A stretch of DNA of 64,000 nucleotides from Marinobacter nanhaiticus D15-8W (GCF_036511935.1 NZ_AP028878.1:1860001-1924000); one strand, 5' to 3'; counted from the first letter of the stretch, positions 1 through 8,388 are shown. Notes: generated by a model not told the origin, from the letters alone. Made by a program: numbers and translations.

Positions 1-223
1 TAACCGGGAAGCTGTAGAGCCAGGGCGCTACGACCCGGTCGAACGCCGGCGGTTGACTGATGCAGGGGCCGCAGAGTACCCCAAGCGGATCGGCGATTGA
101 CGACGTTAGCGGTAGGGCGCACCTGGCGCAGGCTGCGTCATTTCTGGGAAGATCCGCGCCGCAAGCGCCACAGAGTCCATCGTTTTGCGTCGGGGTGAGG
201 CAGCCAACGCAGAGGTGAGTCAT
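1..223 (-). CDS. comF: ComF-like amidophosphoribosyltransferase, 5' end only
   Basis: The minus strand opens with an ATG at 223 and stays open to the window edge (74 codons). The translation begins [13 protein letters not shown] and carries paired cysteines (C5/C8, C18/C21, C32/C35, C51/C54). This is the N-terminal zinc-ribbon region of the ComF family, including the CARCALPL stretch. In the family a phosphoribosyltransferase domain follows; here it lies outside the window. ComF proteins are linked to DNA uptake in naturally competent bacteria, but in most gammaproteobacteria the role is unproven. It is divergent from bioB, the usual arrangement in Pseudomonas and relatives. Family call is firm, function is inferred. 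Confidence 0.85.
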   Translation of the reverse strand, partial: MTHLCVGCLTPTQNDGLCGACGADLPRNDAACARCALPLTSSIADPLGVLCGPCISQPPAFDRVVAPWLYSFPV

Positions 224-233
224 GCTGGGTGAG

Positions 234-265
234 ATGTTAACCTTTAGTTTGATGAAGGTTGACAG
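234..265 (+). promoter_or_regulatory. Probable BirA (biotin repressor) operator
   Basis: TGTTAACC (235-242) and GGTTGACA (257-264) form an inverted repeat with one mismatch and a 14-base spacer. This matches the known bacterial BirA operator layout, TTGTnAACC-N14/15-GGTTnACAA. The right half-site contains the TTGACA -35 hexamer of the bioB promoter, so bound BirA would block RNA polymerase. The operator is read from the sequence; repression is inferred. Confidence 0.75.
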
Positions 266-286
266 TGCTCGCAGGCGATTTATCAT
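259..286 (+). promoter_or_regulatory. Sigma-70 promoter of bioBFHC(D)
   Basis: A perfect -35 TTGACA (259-264) and a -10 TATCAT (281-286, five of six) are 16 bases apart. Transcription would start near 293 and leave a leader of about 80 bases before bioB. The -35 lies inside the BirA-like inverted repeat. Confidence 0.7.
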
Positions 287-374
287 GCGTTCAATCCCTG
301 AACAGAAACAAGCCCATCTTCGAGGCGAGCACAAGCATAAAGCCTCCCTGGGTCAGAACCAACAGGACATCCCC

Positions 375-1436
375 ATGACTGCCACCCCGATCCGTCACGA
401 CTGGACACTTTCCGAGATTCACGAGCTGCTCGAACTGCCGTTCAACGATCTGGTCTTCCGAGCCCAGAGCGTGCACCGTGAGCATTTCGATCCCAATGAA
501 GTCCAGGTCAGCACGCTGCTGTCGATCAAGACGGGTGCCTGTCCGGAAGACTGCAAATACTGCCCGCAGAGTGGCCACTACAACACCGGCCTGGAAAAAG
601 AGAAGCTGCTCGAAATCGAGAAGGTGGTCGCCGAAGCTCGGGCTGCTCGGGAGAAAGGCGCGTCCCGTTTCTGCATGGGCGCTGCCTGGCGCAGTCCCAC
701 CAAGAAGGACATGCCCTATGTGCTGGATATGGTGCGCCAGGTTAAGTCCCTCGGTCTGGAAACCTGTATGACCCTGGGCATGCTCAACGAGGATCAGGCG
801 GGTGAGCTGGCGGAAGCCGGGTTGGATTACTACAACCACAACCTCGATACCTCCGAGAAGTTCTACAACCACATCATTACCACTCGCACCTACCAGGATC
901 GCCTGGATACCCTGGAAAACGTGCGCAAGGCGGGCATGAAAGTCTGCTGCGGCGGTATCATGGGTATGGGTGAAGATGAAGACGATCGCGCCGGCCTGCT
1001 GATGCAACTGGCCAACCTGCCGCATCATCCGGAAAGCGTGCCTATCAACATGCTGGTCAAGGTGGCCGGCACACCGCTCGACGACGTCGAGGACCTCGAT
1101 CCGTTCGAATTTGTCCGCACCATTGCCGTGGCCCGGATCGTCATGCCGGCCTCCCACGTGCGCCTGTCTGCCGGTCGCGAGCAGATGAACGACCAGATGC
1201 AGGCGCTGTGCTTCCTGGCGGGTGCAAACTCCATCTTCTACGGCGAGAAGTTGCTGACCACGTCGAATCCGGAGGCGGATCACGATCGTCAGCTGTTCAA
1301 TCGCCTGGGCATCCGCCCGGAACAGCGTGGCGAAGCCCATACCGACGAAGAGCGTGAAGCCGGTTTGATCGAAGCCATGGAGCACGAGCGCAACCACCAC
1401 TTGTTCTACAACGCGGACGAGCGTAAGTCCGCCTGA
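375..1436 (+). CDS. bioB: Biotin synthase
   Basis: Radical-SAM enzyme that inserts sulfur into dethiobiotin, the last step of biotin synthesis. The radical-SAM cysteines CPEDCKYC sit at residues 56-63, and motifs such as YYNHNLDTS and RLSAGRE are typical of BioB. The reading frame is open further upstream (to 222), but the ATG at 375 has an AGGA 7 bases before it and gives 353 residues, close to the E. coli length (346). The upstream extension covers the promoter and operator, so it cannot be translated from that promoter. First gene of the bio operon, with the bioF ribosome site overlapping its stop. Confidence 0.97.
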   Translation: MTATPIRHDWTLSEIHELLELPFNDLVFRAQSVHREHFDPNEVQVSTLLSIKTGACPEDCKYCPQSGHYNTGLEKEKLLEIEKVVAEARAAREKGASRFCMGAAWRSPTKKDMPYVLDMVRQVKSLGLETCMTLGMLNEDQAGELAEAGLDYYNHNLDTSEKFYNHIITTRTYQDRLDTLENVRKAGMKVCCGGIMGMGEDEDDRAGLLMQLANLPHHPESVPINMLVKVAGTPLDDVEDLDPFEFVRTIAVARIVMPASHVRLSAGREQMNDQMQALCFLAGANSIFYGEKLLTTSNPEADHDRQLFNRLGIRPEQRGEAHTDEEREAGLIEAMEHERNHHLFYNADERKSA

Positions 1437-1444
1437 GGTGACCT

Positions 1445-2614
1445 GTGCGTGACTTCAGGGCTGAACTCGAAAAACGGCGCGAGCAGGGGCTGTATCGCTG
1501 GCGACGCCAGGTAGAAACGCCCCAGCAACCGGATATGGTCGTCGACGGCCGCCCGGTGCTTTCGTTCTGCAGTAACGATTATCTCGGGCTGGCCAACGAC
1601 CCCGATGCGATAGCCGCCGCTCGCGACGCGCTGCCGGAAACCGGACTCGGTGGTGGCGCCTCCCACCTGATCTGCGGCCATCACTCTGCCCATCATCGGC
1701 TTGAAGAAACGTTGGCCCGTTTCACAGGACGCGAATCGGCGTTGTTCTTCTCTACGGGCTACATGGCCAATATGGGCGTCATTAGCGCCCTGGCCGGACG
1801 TGGCGACACCATCTTTTCCGACCGCCTCAACCATGCTTCGCTTATCGATGGTTGCATCCTCAGTCGCGCCACGGTGAAGCGTTATCCCCATTGCGATATG
1901 ACAGCCTTGGAAGAGCAGTTGGCGACCACCGACGGGCACAAGCTGGTGGTGACGGACGGCGTCTTCAGCATGGATGGTGACGTTGCACCGCTGCCGGAAA
2001 TGGCGGCGCTTTGTCGGAAGCATGACGCGCTGCTTGTCGTCGACGACGCCCACGGCTTCGGCTGCGTAGGCCCGGAAGGGCGGGGCAGCGTGGCGCACTT
2101 CGGGCTGGGGTCAGAGGATGTGCCGATCGTCATTGGAACCTTGGGCAAGGCGTTCGGCACCAGCGGTGCGTTCGTCGCCGGTTCGGCCATGATGGTGGAT
2201 TACCTGGTACAGAAGGCGCGCACCTATATCTACACCACGGCGATGCCGCCTGCGGTCGCGCTCGCGAGTTGCACCAGCGTGCGTTTGGTGAAGCAGGCCG
2301 ACGACCGGCGCGAACATCTGGCGCGGCTGATCAACCGCTTCCGCCGGGAAGCCCAGGCTTTGGGCTATACCCTTATGCCCTCCGACACCCCCATCCAGCC
2401 GATCCTGTTGGGCGATGCCTGGTCTGCGCTGGCCCTGAGCAAGGCCCTGGAAGGCCGGGGCATCTGGGTGACCGCCATCCGGCCGCCAACGGTCCCCGAA
2501 GGCGAGTCGCGCCTGCGGGTCACTTTCAGTGCGTCCCACACTGAAGCCCATCTCGACAAGCTGCTCACAGCGCTTGGAGAAGCCCAGCAAGAGTTGCCGG
2601 GCCACGCGGCATGA
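1445..2614 (+). CDS. bioF: 8-amino-7-oxononanoate synthase
   Basis: PLP enzyme that joins pimeloyl-ACP (or -CoA) and L-alanine to give 7-keto-8-aminopelargonate. The PLP lysine is in GTLGKAFG (K235), with the DDAHGFG motif before it; 389 residues is the normal family length. It uses a GTG start 8 bases after the bioB stop, with GAGGTGA overlapping that stop. Its own stop overlaps the bioH start by four bases, which suggests translational coupling. Confidence 0.97.
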   Translation: MRDFRAELEKRREQGLYRWRRQVETPQQPDMVVDGRPVLSFCSNDYLGLANDPDAIAAARDALPETGLGGGASHLICGHHSAHHRLEETLARFTGRESALFFSTGYMANMGVISALAGRGDTIFSDRLNHASLIDGCILSRATVKRYPHCDMTALEEQLATTDGHKLVVTDGVFSMDGDVAPLPEMAALCRKHDALLVVDDAHGFGCVGPEGRGSVAHFGLGSEDVPIVIGTLGKAFGTSGAFVAGSAMMVDYLVQKARTYIYTTAMPPAVALASCTSVRLVKQADDRREHLARLINRFRREAQALGYTLMPSDTPIQPILLGDAWSALALSKALEGRGIWVTAIRPPTVPEGESRLRVTFSASHTEAHLDKLLTALGEAQQELPGHAA

Positions 2615-3381
2615 CCACAATGCCTTTACCGCCCGTAACACTGATCAGTGGATGGGGTGCCCCTGTATCCATGATCGCTCCATGGGTCGAAGGCCTATCG
2701 GACGATATCAGGTACATCAGCCTGGACGACGAGCTACTGGCGCAATCCCGCACGGCTGATGATGCTGCAACCCGGATTCTGGAGCGCACTGAAGCGCCGC
2801 GCCTGTTCATCGGCTGGTCCCTGGGTGGCCAGATTGCAGCATCCGCAGCTGAGCAGATGCCGGACAAGGTGAGGGGACTGGTGACTGTCTGCAGTACGCC
2901 GAGTTTTATTGAGCGGCCCGAATGGCCGGTTGGCATGGCTTCGCCCGAGTTTGAGTATTTCCGATCGGGCCTGGAGCGGGCCTGCCTCAAGCAGTGGAAG
3001 CGATTCATGCTGCTCCAGGTGCGGGGTAGCGATCAGACGGGTTCTAGTGAGAAAAAACTCAATCATGAGACCGATGATCGACGAGCGCTACAGCGTTGGC
3101 TGGAGGCCGGGCCGGGCGTCAGCGAACGGAATCTGGCGCGCTCCCTCGATTGGTTGGGGCAACTGGATCAGCGCGAACTTTGGAGGCGACTGGACGTGCC
3201 TGCTATCCACCTGTTTGCGGGCCGGGACAGGTTGGTGAATCCGGATACCGCCTCGATACTACGCACGCAGAATCTGGATTGCCGCCTGCTGAAAGCTGTG
3301 CCGCACTGGCCTCACGGCGAGGCCGCTGATTCTATTGCCCGCCTCCTCACGGAATTTGTCGATGAACGTGCAGGCGTTTGA
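2611..3381 (+). CDS. bioH: Pimeloyl-ACP methyl ester carboxylesterase
   Basis: Alpha/beta hydrolase of 256 residues. The nucleophile elbow is GWSLGG (S70), the likely acid is in AGRDRLV (D206) and the likely base is H232 in PHWPHGE. In the biotin pathway BioH removes the methyl group BioC put on the malonyl/pimeloyl chain and so ends chain extension. Sequence alone does not separate BioH from other small esterases, but its place between bioF and bioC makes the role very likely. ATGA overlap with bioF; its 3' end overlaps bioC by 20 bases. Confidence 0.9.
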   Translation: MTTMPLPPVTLISGWGAPVSMIAPWVEGLSDDIRYISLDDELLAQSRTADDAATRILERTEAPRLFIGWSLGGQIAASAAEQMPDKVRGLVTVCSTPSFIERPEWPVGMASPEFEYFRSGLERACLKQWKRFMLLQVRGSDQTGSSEKKLNHETDDRRALQRWLEAGPGVSERNLARSLDWLGQLDQRELWRRLDVPAIHLFAGRDRLVNPDTASILRTQNLDCRLLKAVPHWPHGEAADSIARLLTEFVDERAGV

Positions 3382-4189
3382 AATTTTCGAACCGAGCGAT
3401 TCGACGCGAATCTACTCCCGGGGCGACAAGGCGTCGATTGCACGGGATTTTGGCGCTGCGGCCACAAGCTATGATCGTGCGGCTCGCCTCCAGCGGGAAA
3501 TGGGGGCGCACCTGCTCGGTGTGATGCCGGAAGACAGCTTCACCAATGTCACGGATCTGGGGTGTGGTACCGGCTTGTTCCTCGAAGCACTGTCTGCCAA
3601 ATGCGGTTCGAAGAACCTTACGGCGATCGATCTGTCACCTGCGATGCTGGCTCATGCCAAGTGCAACCGAAATGTCGATGCAAGTTGGGTCTGTGCTGCT
3701 GCCGAATCCGTGCCGCTACCCGACGACAGCCAGGACCTGGTGTTCTCGAACCTGATGATCCAGTGGTGTGATGATCCAGAGGCTGTGCTGCGCGAGTGTC
3801 AACGTATACTGCGCCCGGGTGGCTGGTTGTTATGCTCGACGCTACTTGACGGCACCTTGCGAGAACTCCAACAGACCTGGGACTTGGTTGATCCCGGCGT
3901 TCCCCACGTTAACCGATTCGAGGCGCCGGATCGGTTTAGCTGGGCAGTCGACAACGTATTTCCAGGGGCGCGAATCGACAACCGCTGCTACCACCTGACG
4001 TACGATCATCCGTCGATGCTTTTACGCGAACTGAAGGATCTCGGTGCCCACCATAAGTCGTCGGAACGACGCACTTCTATGACGGGTGCCCGTCGCTTGA
4101 AGCAGTTGTATCGGCTATACCCGAGGACGAATGAGGGCGTATTGGCAAGTTACGAAGCCGGCTTCGTCGTTGCACGTCACCGAACCTGA
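3362..4189 (+). CDS. bioC: Malonyl-ACP O-methyltransferase
   Basis: SAM-dependent methyltransferase that masks malonyl-ACP as a methyl ester, so that fatty-acid synthesis can build the pimeloyl chain. Motif I is VTDLGCGTGLF (about residues 63-73), followed by AIDLSPAML and SNLMIQWCDD, typical of BioC; 275 residues. The frame is open 27 bases further upstream inside bioH. I chose the ATG at 3362 because the family similarity starts soon after it and a weak GGA lies upstream. Last gene before the structured intergenic element at 4231-4339. Confidence 0.92.
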   Translation: MNVQAFEIFEPSDSTRIYSRGDKASIARDFGAAATSYDRAARLQREMGAHLLGVMPEDSFTNVTDLGCGTGLFLEALSAKCGSKNLTAIDLSPAMLAHAKCNRNVDASWVCAAAESVPLPDDSQDLVFSNLMIQWCDDPEAVLRECQRILRPGGWLLCSTLLDGTLRELQQTWDLVDPGVPHVNRFEAPDRFSWAVDNVFPGARIDNRCYHLTYDHPSMLLRELKDLGAHHKSSERRTSMTGARRLKQLYRLYPRTNEGVLASYEAGFVVARHRT

Positions 4190-4230
4190 TGAAGCAAAGT
4201 CGGATTCTATGGTCTAACTCTATGATCGCC

Positions 4231-4339
4231 GAAGTGGGTGGGTACCACTGCTGTAGCAAGGGACAGGGACGCCCCTGGAGGTTTGGTTGGCCAGGGAGGG
4301 CCATCCAAACCGGCGTAAGCAGTGGTATCCATCCACTTC
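4231..4339. repeat. Cloverleaf-like inverted-repeat element between bioC and bioD
   Basis: Outer arms 4231-4252 and 4318-4339 pair over 22 positions; the two non-Watson-Crick positions would be G-U pairs in RNA read from the plus strand. Inside are a short hairpin (CAGGG 4264-4268 with CCCTG 4273-4277) and a longer one (4280-4292 with 4299-4311, 12 of 13 pairs, loop AGGGAG). Together they make a three-way junction of 109 bases. It lies between two co-directional genes of one pathway and codes for nothing. It may be a MITE/REP-like repeat or a structured RNA that affects bioD expression; the sequence does not decide between these. Confidence 0.75.
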
Positions 4340-4404
4340 CTGCACGGACTTAAAGTCTGGGACTACCAGGCACCAACAATTTGTAGGTAAGGCACGACCC
4401 AAAA

Positions 4405-5097
4405 ATGGCAAAGAAAACCTTCTTCGTAACGGGCACCGACACCGGCGTCGGAAAAACCTTGGTATCGGCGGCTCTGCTCCATGCCGCAAAGGCGGCTGGC
4501 CTGCGTACCATCGCCATGAAGCCGGTCGCGTCCGGCTGTGACCAGACGCCTGAGGGTCTGCGTAACGAGGACGCCCTGGCGCTCCAGGCTGCCATGACTG
4601 AGAGCCTGCCTTACGAACAGATCAATCCGATCGCTCTCGAGCCGGCGATCGCCCCGCATATAGCCGCCCTCCAGGCCGGCCGACAGTTGTCGGTGCAGCG
4701 TCTGGTGGGCCTATGCCGTGGATTGCAGATGCGGCCCGCAGATTTCATGCTGATCGAAGGTGCAGGCGGCTGGCGTGTGCCGCTCAATGACCGGGAAACG
4801 TACGCTCGGGTTCCTCAGGAAATGGATTTGCCCGTCATCCTCGTCGTCCCCTTGCAGTTGGGCTGCATCAACCATGCCTTGCTGAGTGCGGAGGCGATTC
4901 GTGCCGATGGACTCAAGGTTGCAGGCTGGGTCGCCAACCGTATTGGACCCGAGCCGATGGCTGTGGAGCCGGAAAACCTCCAGTATCTGCGCACCCACAT
5001 GGCAGCCCCGATGATCGGCGAACTGCCTTGGCAGCCAGAACCGGATCCCGAGGCCTTATCAGCCCACCTCGATATCAATGGTCTGTTTGATTTTTAG
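4405..5097 (+). CDS. bioD: ATP-dependent dethiobiotin synthetase
   Basis: Closes the ureido ring of dethiobiotin from 7,8-diaminopelargonate, CO2 and ATP. The P-loop GTDTGVGKT is at residues 10-18, with AMKPVASG and the IEGAGGWRVPL motif further on; 230 residues is the usual length. It is 215 bases from bioC, so it is either read through the structured element or has its own promoter, which I could not identify. The best Shine-Dalgarno (TAAGG) is rather far from the ATG. bioA, the preceding step, is not in the cluster. Confidence 0.97.
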   Translation: MAKKTFFVTGTDTGVGKTLVSAALLHAAKAAGLRTIAMKPVASGCDQTPEGLRNEDALALQAAMTESLPYEQINPIALEPAIAPHIAALQAGRQLSVQRLVGLCRGLQMRPADFMLIEGAGGWRVPLNDRETYARVPQEMDLPVILVVPLQLGCINHALLSAEAIRADGLKVAGWVANRIGPEPMAVEPENLQYLRTHMAAPMIGELPWQPEPDPEALSAHLDINGLFDF

Positions 5098-5142
5098 ACA
5101 GGTTTCTGCTTGAATGCCGTTAACGGTCTTTAAGTGGTGGCC

Positions 5143-5394
5143 ATGATGATCAACAACAGTTTTGCAATTGGTATTCAGGGCGTACAGGATGGCATGGTCG
5201 GAATGGAAAACTCCGCCCGCAAGATCGCCCGTGCTGGCGCCGACGGTCCGCAAGGTATCAACGCCGAGAGTGGCAACAGCTTGGTCGAGCCGATCGTTGA
5301 ACTTAACCTCTATTCCCGGAGTGTCGAGGCCTCGGCCCAAGTCGTGAAGACGGCTGACGAGACTGTGGGAACGCTTCTGGACATCATGGCCTAG
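5143..5394 (+). CDS. Minimal flagellar rod/hook-like (D0-only) protein
   Basis: An 83-residue protein made almost only of the two terminal signatures of flagellar axial proteins. The N-terminal helix (INNSFAIGIQGVQDGMVGME..SARKIARAG) resembles the start of FlgB/C/E/F/G. The C-terminal helix (LVEPIVELNLYSRSVEASAQ..KTADETVGTLLDI) resembles their end (EM..LI..QR.Y.AN..VI.TADEML.TLL). The bulky middle domains are absent. No flagellar genes are nearby; the partner is the metalloprotease-like gene 26 bases downstream. The frame could begin at a GTG at 5134, but the ATG at 5143 fits the weak AAGTGG better. Its function is unknown; similarity to rod proteins is by motif only. Confidence 0.75.
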   Translation: MMINNSFAIGIQGVQDGMVGMENSARKIARAGADGPQGINAESGNSLVEPIVELNLYSRSVEASAQVVKTADETVGTLLDIMA

Positions 5395-5420
5395 CCCGCA
5401 ACGCCTTTGGAGTGTCTGCG

Positions 5421-6125
5421 GTGTCCCTGGCACTATCTGCTTCCCTCTATGTCACCTCTGCGACGGTAAGCGCATCGGGCGTCTCCCCGTCGACGCGTTC
5501 TGCTGTCGCTTCTGACGCGCACGCCTCTGGCAGTCCCGCTGAAAAGGAGGCTGAAAGCCCAACCGAGCGGGTCAGGAATGCCGCCGATTCCCAGAAAGTC
5601 AACGGCCAGTCCTTGGAAGAGGCCGAGCTGGCGCAACTCAAAGAGCTTAAAGCCCGCGACCGCGAGGTGAGGGCCCACGAAGCGGCACACCAGTCTGTTG
5701 GCGGGCAACATGCGGGGGCGGTGAGCTATACCTACAGCCGCGGTCCGGATGGCGTGCAATACGCCGTAGGTGGCGAAGTGTCCATTGATGTGGCTCCCGT
5801 ACCCAACAACCCCCAGGCGACGATCGACAAGATGCGCGTGGTGCGCGCCGCCGCATTGGCACCGGCTGAACCGTCTTCCCAGGACAGGCAGGTGGCGGCC
5901 CAGGCCATGCAAACCATGTTGCAGGCGCAGGTGGAGCTGGCTGCCGGGCGACGACCGGATACCGGTGAAGACGACCCCGAGTCGAAGGCCTCCGAGTCAG
6001 AAACTCAGGAGGACTCTTCCCAACGCCAGATATCCCGCCAGGAACAGCACGCTGATAACACCTATCAGCGCGTTTCCGCGCTAGCTCAGACCGGCAATAC
6101 CTCCTCGTTCCAGGCAACTGCCTGA
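5421..6125 (+). CDS. Putative metalloprotease, SprA-related / CJM1_0395 family
   Basis: A 234-residue protein with an HEAAH zinc-protease motif at residues 86-90, followed by GG.HAG..SYTY.RGPDG..YAVGGEVSIDV..VPNNP, the hallmark of the SprA-related (CJM1_0395) family. The N-terminus is Ser/Ala-rich and the last third is Gln/Glu-rich and probably disordered. GTG at 5421 is preferred: a GGAG sits 8 bases before it, whereas the in-frame GTG at 5412 overlaps that GGAG. Proteolysis has not been shown for the family as far as I know. It is probably co-transcribed with the flagellar-like gene upstream. Confidence 0.8.
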   Translation: MSLALSASLYVTSATVSASGVSPSTRSAVASDAHASGSPAEKEAESPTERVRNAADSQKVNGQSLEEAELAQLKELKARDREVRAHEAAHQSVGGQHAGAVSYTYSRGPDGVQYAVGGEVSIDVAPVPNNPQATIDKMRVVRAAALAPAEPSSQDRQVAAQAMQTMLQAQVELAAGRRPDTGEDDPESKASESETQEDSSQRQISRQEQHADNTYQRVSALAQTGNTSSFQATA

Positions 6126-6204
6126 TTTTCCTGAAACCCGCTAATTACCGTCGATTTCGGCAATATTCGGTTGCCTAACGCAACACAATTTCCATACGGG
6201 ATGC

Positions 6205-6234
6205 TTGACATTCGAGGCGCTGCAAACGTATGTT
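6205..6234 (+). promoter_or_regulatory. Promoter of the first fadE gene
   Basis: A perfect -35 TTGACA (6205-6210) is followed after 18 bases by TATGTT (6229-6234, four of six). The -10 lies within the first PsrA-like box. The transcript would start near 6241, about 105 bases before the fadE start. Confidence 0.55.
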
Positions 6235-6249
6235 TCAAACAACCGTTTA
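6223..6249 (+). promoter_or_regulatory. Tandem PsrA-like operators
   Basis: CAAAC-GTAT-GTTTC (6223-6236) fits the Pseudomonas PsrA consensus [G/C]AAAC-N2-4-GTTT[G/C] exactly. CAAAC-AACC-GTTTA (6236-6249) fits all but the last base. The two boxes share one base and cover the -10 region. PsrA is a TetR-type repressor released by long-chain acyl-CoA or fatty acid and is known to control beta-oxidation genes in Pseudomonas. Control of this fadE gene is inferred. Confidence 0.6.
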
Positions 6250-6346
6250 ATTAACGGGTTGGCGCCCTGGTGCTGACCCAGAGCAAAACCAAAGGCTGGT
6301 GCTCCGTTGCTGCGCGACGGTCACAACCGAGAATGAGGTGGATTCC

Positions 6347-8146
6347 ATGCCTGAGTACAAAGCGCCCCTGCGTGACATCAAGTTTGTTATGTCCGAGCTG
6401 CTGGACAGCGAGCAGCACTACGCCAATCTGGAAGGTGCTGACGATGCGACTCCGGATATGGTCGATGCCATTATCCAGGAAGGCGCGAAGTTCTGTGAGC
6501 AGGTCCTGTCTCCGCTGAACCGGGTGGGTGACCAGGAAGGCTGTACCTGGAGCGAAGACGACGTCAAGACGCCGACCGGTTTCAAGGAAGCCTACCAGCA
6601 GTACGTCGAGGGTGGCTGGCCGTCCATGACCGCAGACACCAACTACGGTGGTCAGGGCCTGCCGCATTCCATCGGTCTGGTCATCAGCGAGATGGTTGGC
6701 ACCTCAAACTGGTCCTGGGGGATGTACCCGGGGCTGAGCCACGGCGCCACCAACACGATCGAAGCTCACGGCACCGAAGAGCAGAAGCAGACCTACCTGA
6801 CCAAACTGATCAGCGGCGAGTGGACCGGCACCATGTGTCTGACCGAGCCGCACTGCGGTTCCGACCTGGGCACCCTGCGTAGCAAGGCCGAGCCGAATGC
6901 CGACGGCAGCTACAGCATCAGTGGCACCAAGATCTTCATCTCCGCCGGTGAACACGACATGGCAGAGAACATCGTCCACATCGTACTGGCCCGCCTGCCG
7001 GGCGCGCCGGAGGGCACCAAGGGCATCTCCCTGTTCATCGTTCCGAAGTTCCTGCCGAACGAAGATGGCTCCTCGGGCGAGCGTAACGCGGTATCCTGCG
7101 GCTCTCTCGAGCACAAGATGGGTATTCACGGTAACGCGACCTGCGTCATGAACTTCGATGGCGCCAAGGGCTGGCTGATCGGGCCGGAGAACAAGGGCCT
7201 GAACTGCATGTTCACCTTCATGAACACGGCGCGTATCGGTACTGCGATCCAGGGTCTGGGCGCGTCCGAGCTGGGCTTCCAGGGCTCACTGGCTTACGCC
7301 AAGGAGCGTTTGGCCATGCGTTCGCTGAGCGGCCCTAAGAACCCGGAAGGCATCGCTGACCCGATCATCGTTCATCCGGACGTTCGCCGAATGCTGCTGA
7401 CCCAGAAGGCCGTTGCAGAAGGCGCTCGTGCGCTGATCTACCTGGCCGGCCAGCAGGTCGATATTGTTCACAGCGGCAAGAACGAGGAAGAGCGTAAGGC
7501 GGCGGATGCCACCCTGGGCTTCCTGACCCCGATTGCCAAAGCGTTCCTGACCGAGATCGGCTACGAGTCCGCCAACCTGGGTATGCAGGTATTCGGTGGC
7601 CATGGCTTCATTTCCGAGTGGGGCATGGAACAGAACGTCCGTGACGCCCGTATCGGCATGATCTACGAGGGTACCACCGGTATCCAGGCACTCGACCTGC
7701 TGGGCCGTAAGGTCCTGATGACCCAGGGCGAGTCGCTGAAGGGCTTCACCAAGCAGGTTCACGTGTTCTGCAAGGAGAACGCGGATAACGAACAGCTGAA
7801 GGAGTTCATCGAGCCGCTCCAGGCCATCAACAAGGAGTGGGGCGACCTGACCATGAAGATCGGCATGAACGCCATGAAGAACCGCGAGGAAGTCGGTGCA
7901 GCGTCCGTAGACTACCTGATGTATTCCGGCTATGCCGTTTTCGCCTACCTGTGGGCACGCATGGCCAAGGTTGCTCTCGATAAGATGGTCGATGGCACCA
8001 GTGAGGAAATGTTCTATAACGCCAAGGTGCAGACCGCGCGCTTCTACTTCAAGCGCATGCTGCCGCGCTCCAAGGCCCACGCCGAAGCCATGCTGGCCGG
8101 CGCCGACAGCCTGATGGACATGCCGGAAGAAGCCTTCGTATTCTGA
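6347..8146 (+). CDS. FadE-type acyl-CoA dehydrogenase (paralog 1)
   Basis: Flavin enzyme that introduces the first double bond in fatty-acyl-CoA during beta-oxidation. It is 599 residues, the long form with an extra C-terminal domain, as in Pseudomonas FadE1/FadE2. MCLTEPHCGSDLG and TKIFISAGEHD are FAD/substrate-loop motifs. The catalytic glutamate is E441 in YEGTTGIQALDL. The ATG at 6347 has GAGGTG 6 bases before it; the frame is open further upstream but without a ribosome site. It is preceded by a TTGACA promoter with PsrA-like boxes and followed by a strong terminator, so it is probably monocistronic. Chain-length preference cannot be read from the sequence. Confidence 0.93.
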   Translation: MPEYKAPLRDIKFVMSELLDSEQHYANLEGADDATPDMVDAIIQEGAKFCEQVLSPLNRVGDQEGCTWSEDDVKTPTGFKEAYQQYVEGGWPSMTADTNYGGQGLPHSIGLVISEMVGTSNWSWGMYPGLSHGATNTIEAHGTEEQKQTYLTKLISGEWTGTMCLTEPHCGSDLGTLRSKAEPNADGSYSISGTKIFISAGEHDMAENIVHIVLARLPGAPEGTKGISLFIVPKFLPNEDGSSGERNAVSCGSLEHKMGIHGNATCVMNFDGAKGWLIGPENKGLNCMFTFMNTARIGTAIQGLGASELGFQGSLAYAKERLAMRSLSGPKNPEGIADPIIVHPDVRRMLLTQKAVAEGARALIYLAGQQVDIVHSGKNEEERKAADATLGFLTPIAKAFLTEIGYESANLGMQVFGGHGFISEWGMEQNVRDARIGMIYEGTTGIQALDLLGRKVLMTQGESLKGFTKQVHVFCKENADNEQLKEFIEPLQAINKEWGDLTMKIGMNAMKNREEVGAASVDYLMYSGYAVFAYLWARMAKVALDKMVDGTSEEMFYNAKVQTARFYFKRMLPRSKAHAEAMLAGADSLMDMPEEAFVF

Positions 8147-8170
8147 TCGTGGGAATATAAGAGGCAACGG

Positions 8171-8201
8171 AAGCCCGCTCTCTTCGGAGGCGGGCTTTTT
8201 C
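8171..8201 (+). terminator. Rho-independent terminator after fadE paralog 1
   Basis: AGCCCGC (8172-8178) pairs with GCGGGCT (8190-8196), followed by a run of T. It separates the two fadE transcription units. Confidence 0.85.
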
Positions 8202-8388
8202 TTGGCAGCTATGGCATGAGACTGCTGCCAAATTGGAGTAAAATCCGGCCCCAATAATAAGACAACACGTTCAACAGAACCTTTCGGGCGACTATGTGCG
8301 TGATTATGCACAACGATGCGCAACACATCGGGCTGCTGGCTAATAGGTTGGCCGAAGGTTTAATGCTCGTACAGAGAGGAATTCATCA

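Noticed and set aside
291..1400. 369-codon minus-strand frame opposite bioB
   Set aside because: It lies fully antisense to a clear bioB, has no family resemblance, and reflects GC-biased codon positions.
4212..4360. Possible integron attC site (GTCTAAC near the left of the structured element)
   Set aside because: There is no matching GTTRRRY core on the right side, and no integrase or cassette array is in the window.
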